A stretch of 16,617 bases of DNA, taken from the NCBI GenBank assembly GCA_900547945.1, contig URIT01000070.1, positions 1 through 16,617 on the forward strand. Reading direction: 5' to 3'. Source of the stretch: an uncultured bacterium (GTDB lineage: Bacteria > Verrucomicrobiota > Kiritimatiellia > RFP12 > UBA1067). The notes beneath the pieces are model-generated. The model ran no database searches and had not been told where the DNA came from. It saw nothing but the letters and a program-made list of their open reading frames with translations. The position numbers were made by a program, and so were the translations under genes. Positions 13,573 to 16,617 of this stretch are shown here, one piece after another (positions within the stretch are counted from its first letter, which is position 1; each line of letters begins with the position of its first letter).

Positions 13573-16500
13573 CGGCGAGCGGGCTTGCCGGGCCGTTCGC
13601 CTTCGGCGGGTCCGGCGTGGGCCTCCGCACGGGCGCGGGCGCACAGCTGCGCGTGAAGGGGTGTACGAACCTCGTCTTCAACGGGAAGGGGGCCGACGGC
13701 CTCCACTTCCCGCTCCTCGACGCGGACGTCGCCTTCGAGAACGCCCCGGCGGGCGTGGTGCGCCTCTACGGACAGGTCTCGCTTGAGCGGATGCGCCCGA
13801 ACTACGTAGTCGATCCCGCCGCCGAGATCGCCTACTGGGGTGCGGAGATGCTGACGGGGACGGACTGGACGCTCACGAACGCCGCCGCGCACCTCCTCTC
13901 CTCCGCCGTCCTCGCCCCCACGACGACCGTCGTCGTGGCGGCGGGCGGCACGCTCACGCTCAAGCCCTGCGAACACGACCCTGCGGATACCTGGCGCTGG
14001 AAGGGGATCCGGGACGTGTTCACGAACGACTTCGTGCTGGCGGCGGCCGACGCGCGGTTGCGGCTGCGGGCCTTCAAGAGCCTCGAACTGAAGGGCGCAC
14101 TGCGCGGAAACGGCCGGGTCGTGCAGATCGACAACTGCTCGGACGGGCCGTTCGTCGTCTCCGGCGACGTGTCGCAGTTCTCCGGGACGCTCCAGGCGCA
14201 GGGGGCGGGCGGGTTCGTCGTGCGCGCGGCTGCGGCGGGCGACGGCACGGAGACGGTCGTGCTGGGCGGGGACGGAAAGGAGACGAACGCGGTCGCCTAC
14301 GTCCAGCTCCAACCCCCAGTCGAGGCGGGGGCCGTGGCGACGGGGCGCGTAAACCGCGTGGAGGGGCGCCAGCCAACGGCGTACCTCTTCGCCGGCGCGG
14401 CGCAGGAGCTGCGCGTGCGGCGCTTTGCGGGCATCGGGGGCGTCAAGACGGAGAACCTCGTCGATGCGCACATCACCGTCGACGAACTCGCGCCGGGCGC
14501 GCGCCTCGTGCTGCGCTACACGGCGAACGTGACGATTGGGTCCGTGGACGCGGAAGATGCGGAGGTCCGCGTGGTGGGGACGCACGCGCAGGCGAGCCGC
14601 CTGGAGTTGGCGGACGGGGCGGGGGCCCTGCCCGTCCTGGACATTGCGGAGGGGGCGGTCGTGGAGCTTGCCGGAACCGCCTCCGTCGCGCGCGTGACGG
14701 GCGCGGGCACGCTCGTCGTCTCGGGCGCGGCGACGCTGCCCGAGGTGGCGGCGGGGGTGACGGTGCGGACGGTTGCGGGGGGCGTCGTGCGGACGACGGA
14801 CGCGGCGGCGCTCGCCGCCGCGCTCGGGGCGCGTCCGGCCCTCTGGCTCGACGCCGCGCAGACCGCGACGTGCGAGCAGTACCTCAACTGCGTCTTCACG
14901 AACGGCATCGTCGTGCGGCGCTGGAACGACTGCCGGCCGGAGCAGACGGCGCTCTACGGCCTCAACCCGCGCGGCGAGGGCTACGTGCGCGTCTACCCCT
15001 ACGTGAAGACGAACGCGCTCAACGGACTGAACGTCGTCTCGACGGGGGCGATCGGCGGCAAGGTGCCGCGCGAATACGGGCACGTCACCGTGCCGAACGG
15101 GACGCCCGACCTGAATGACCAGGACGAGGTGCAGAGCGAGTCGCGCCGCCTGCCGTTCAACCAGCCGATCGTGTTCCGCACGGCAATCGCCGTCGTCAAC
15201 AGCGCGCTCGGCGGCGGCGCGGCGATTCTGGGCGGCTTCAGGGACGACAACTGGAAGGACCTGACGGCGGACGAGCGGACCTCCTTCGCCAAGGCGACGA
15301 CGGACTGCCTGCTGGCGCGCGGCGGGACGACGGCGGCCGACTACCAGAATCCGGCGACGCCGATCTTCGCGCAGTACCGCCGCACGTGGGTGGACGGCGA
15401 GGCGGTCGATCCCACCGTGACGGGGTACAGCGGCGGCTGGCAAATCGTGTCGTTCGAGTCCGCCACCGAGGCGGGCGAGGAGGTGCGGTCCCTCGGCATG
15501 CAGACGACGCACCTGCATGCGGGCGGCATCGACTACGCGGAAGTGCTTATCTACACGAACGCGCTGACGGCGGCGGAGCGGCGGGCGGTCGAACGCCACC
15601 TCGCGCACAAGTGGGGTGTCTCGGCGCGCGCGGCCCCGACGCCGGTGAACGGAACGGGGCGGCTCGTGGTGGAGGACCGTCTGCGCGCGGCGGGTGCGTT
15701 TGCCGGAACGGTGGAGGTGAAGGAGGGGGCACGGCTCGACCTTGCGTCCGTGCCGCCGCCGCCGGTGGAGGCCGATGTCCCGGCGGACGGGCGGGCGGCG
15801 TGGTTCGACCCGGATGCGGCGGACGACCTCGTACTCGGCGCGAACAGGGACGGGACGGCGGACAACCTCGTCTACGCGCTCTTCGACCGGGGCCGCCCGC
15901 ACGAGACGGGGACGCGCTACCTGCACGGCACGTACAATCCGAGTTCCACGATGCCCTCGGGCGATCGGCGGCCGCGCGCCGTGCGGGGCGCGCGCGGGGG
16001 CGGGCCCGTGCGCACGTGGCTCGACTTCCACGAGGAGGCGGAGTCGCTGACCTTCGACGGCGGCAACACGCTGCGCCTGAAGACGGACGTCTCGCTCATC
16101 TCGAATGCGACGGCGGGCGCGTTCTACTCGTTCGAGACCTGTCCGACGCGCACGGCGTTCATCGTGATGGACTCCTGCTGGGGCGGCGGCACGCCGATTC
16201 TGGACACGATCGAGGCCAACGGACTCGTGCGGCGGCGCACGGGTGACGACTTCACGAAGCCGATCTGGGCGGGCGGGACCGCCGGCAGCCTCACGGGCGG
16301 CGTGACGCGCCTGAACGGTGCGGCGTGCGACGGCGTGACGACCGGCTTCACCGGCGCGCCGGAGGTCTTCTCCTTCACGACGACGAACGACTTCCCCGTC
16401 GCCTTCTTCGGCTCCTACAAGAACAAGGGCGTGGAGGGCGGGACGGAAGTGCTCGGCGAGATCCTGCTCTACGACCGCGTGGTGGCGGGGGCCGAGCGCG

Positions 16501-16617
16501 ACCGGATCGAATGCTACCTGATGAACAAGTGGCTGGGCGTCGCGACGGGCGGCGCATGCGACTGGCGGCGCGCCACGGTGACGGGCGCGGGGACGGTGGC
16601 GGCGGCGCGGGCGGGGC
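13398..16617 (+). CDS. Downstream part of the PA14/LamG protein, open to the window end (3' partial)
   Basis: I read this frame codon by codon from 13398 to the end and found no stop. It begins with 'AYPLGLGWTRG', the expected last PA14 strand, so it continues the gene starting at 12817. Next comes about 430 residues of beta-rich sequence with short strand repeats such as 'FSGTLQ' and 'VTGAGTLVVSG' (near 14694). Two LamG/concanavalin-like modules follow. The first runs about 14838-15620, from 'ALWLDAAQ' to 'EVLIYTNALTAAERR...HLAHKWGV'. The second runs about 15795-16541, from 'AAWFDPDA' to 'EILLYDRVV...ERDRIECYLMNKWLGV'. A strand repeat 'NGTGRLVVED...FAGTVEVKEGARLDL' (15648-15738) separates them, and another begins at about 16575. 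Such modules generally bind sugars or proteins outside the cell. If the gene is really split, this part has no own ribosome site or signal peptide and would not be exported. The C-terminal end lies outside the window. Confidence 0.8.

Noticed and set aside
13454..13786. Short plus-strand frames inside the PA14/LamG gene
   Set aside because: They are Arg/Gly-rich, out of frame with the continuous PA14/LamG reading and have no ribosome site.
1..16617. CRISPR arrays, insertion sequences, tRNA or rRNA genes
   Set aside because: No regularly spaced direct repeats, transposase-like frame, terminal inverted repeats or RNA-gene signature were found on reading through the window.

Overview
The window looks like a secreted-protein locus from a GC-rich bacterium of the Planctomycetes-Verrucomicrobia-Chlamydiae group, most likely a gut or anaerobic Kiritimatiellota/Verrucomicrobiota or a relative. 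The grounds are an exosortase-type PEP-CTERM tail in one small protein, LamG-like modules ending in 'EVLIY..ALT..ER..VE..L..KWG', a 'NGL..W..YLFGLDP' C-terminal motif in a giant beta-helix protein, and signal peptides on every gene. This assignment is inference from protein style; no rRNA, tRNA or housekeeping gene is present. All genes are on the + strand.

Layout. Positions 1-258 are non-coding, with two small stem-loops, an inverted repeat and a probable promoter. Positions 259-12333 form a four-gene operon with gaps of 20-22 bases and a Shine-Dalgarno sequence before each start. Its genes are (1) a 3295-residue secreted repeat beta-helix protein, (2) a 266-residue secreted protein of unknown family, (3) a 266-residue secreted protein with an internal duplication and (4) a 173-residue PEP-CTERM protein. 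A degenerate heptamer repeat overlaps the last stop codon, and a rho-independent terminator follows at 12377-12410. Positions 12411-12736 contain no gene. A near-consensus sigma-70 promoter (TTGACA, 18 bases, TATACT) at 12737-12766 drives the next gene.

The last gene starts at 12817 and runs off the window. It encodes a large exported protein with a PA14-like domain followed by at least two LamG-like modules separated by beta-strand repeats. Its frame is broken near 13400. An exact tandem duplication of the 8-mer GGCCGCCT (13386-13401) accounts for the break: removing one copy joins the two frames and restores the last PA14 strand. From 13398 the second frame is open to the end of the window.

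The genes appear to build cell-surface or secreted structure rather than metabolism. The giant beta-helix protein carries 'TL..A...A..G.TV.LLAD' and 'ISGG.F....Y.ADG' modules of the kind seen in gut-bacterial surface proteins. The small co-transcribed proteins may be accessory, anchoring or co-exported partners, but nothing in the sequence proves a joint function.
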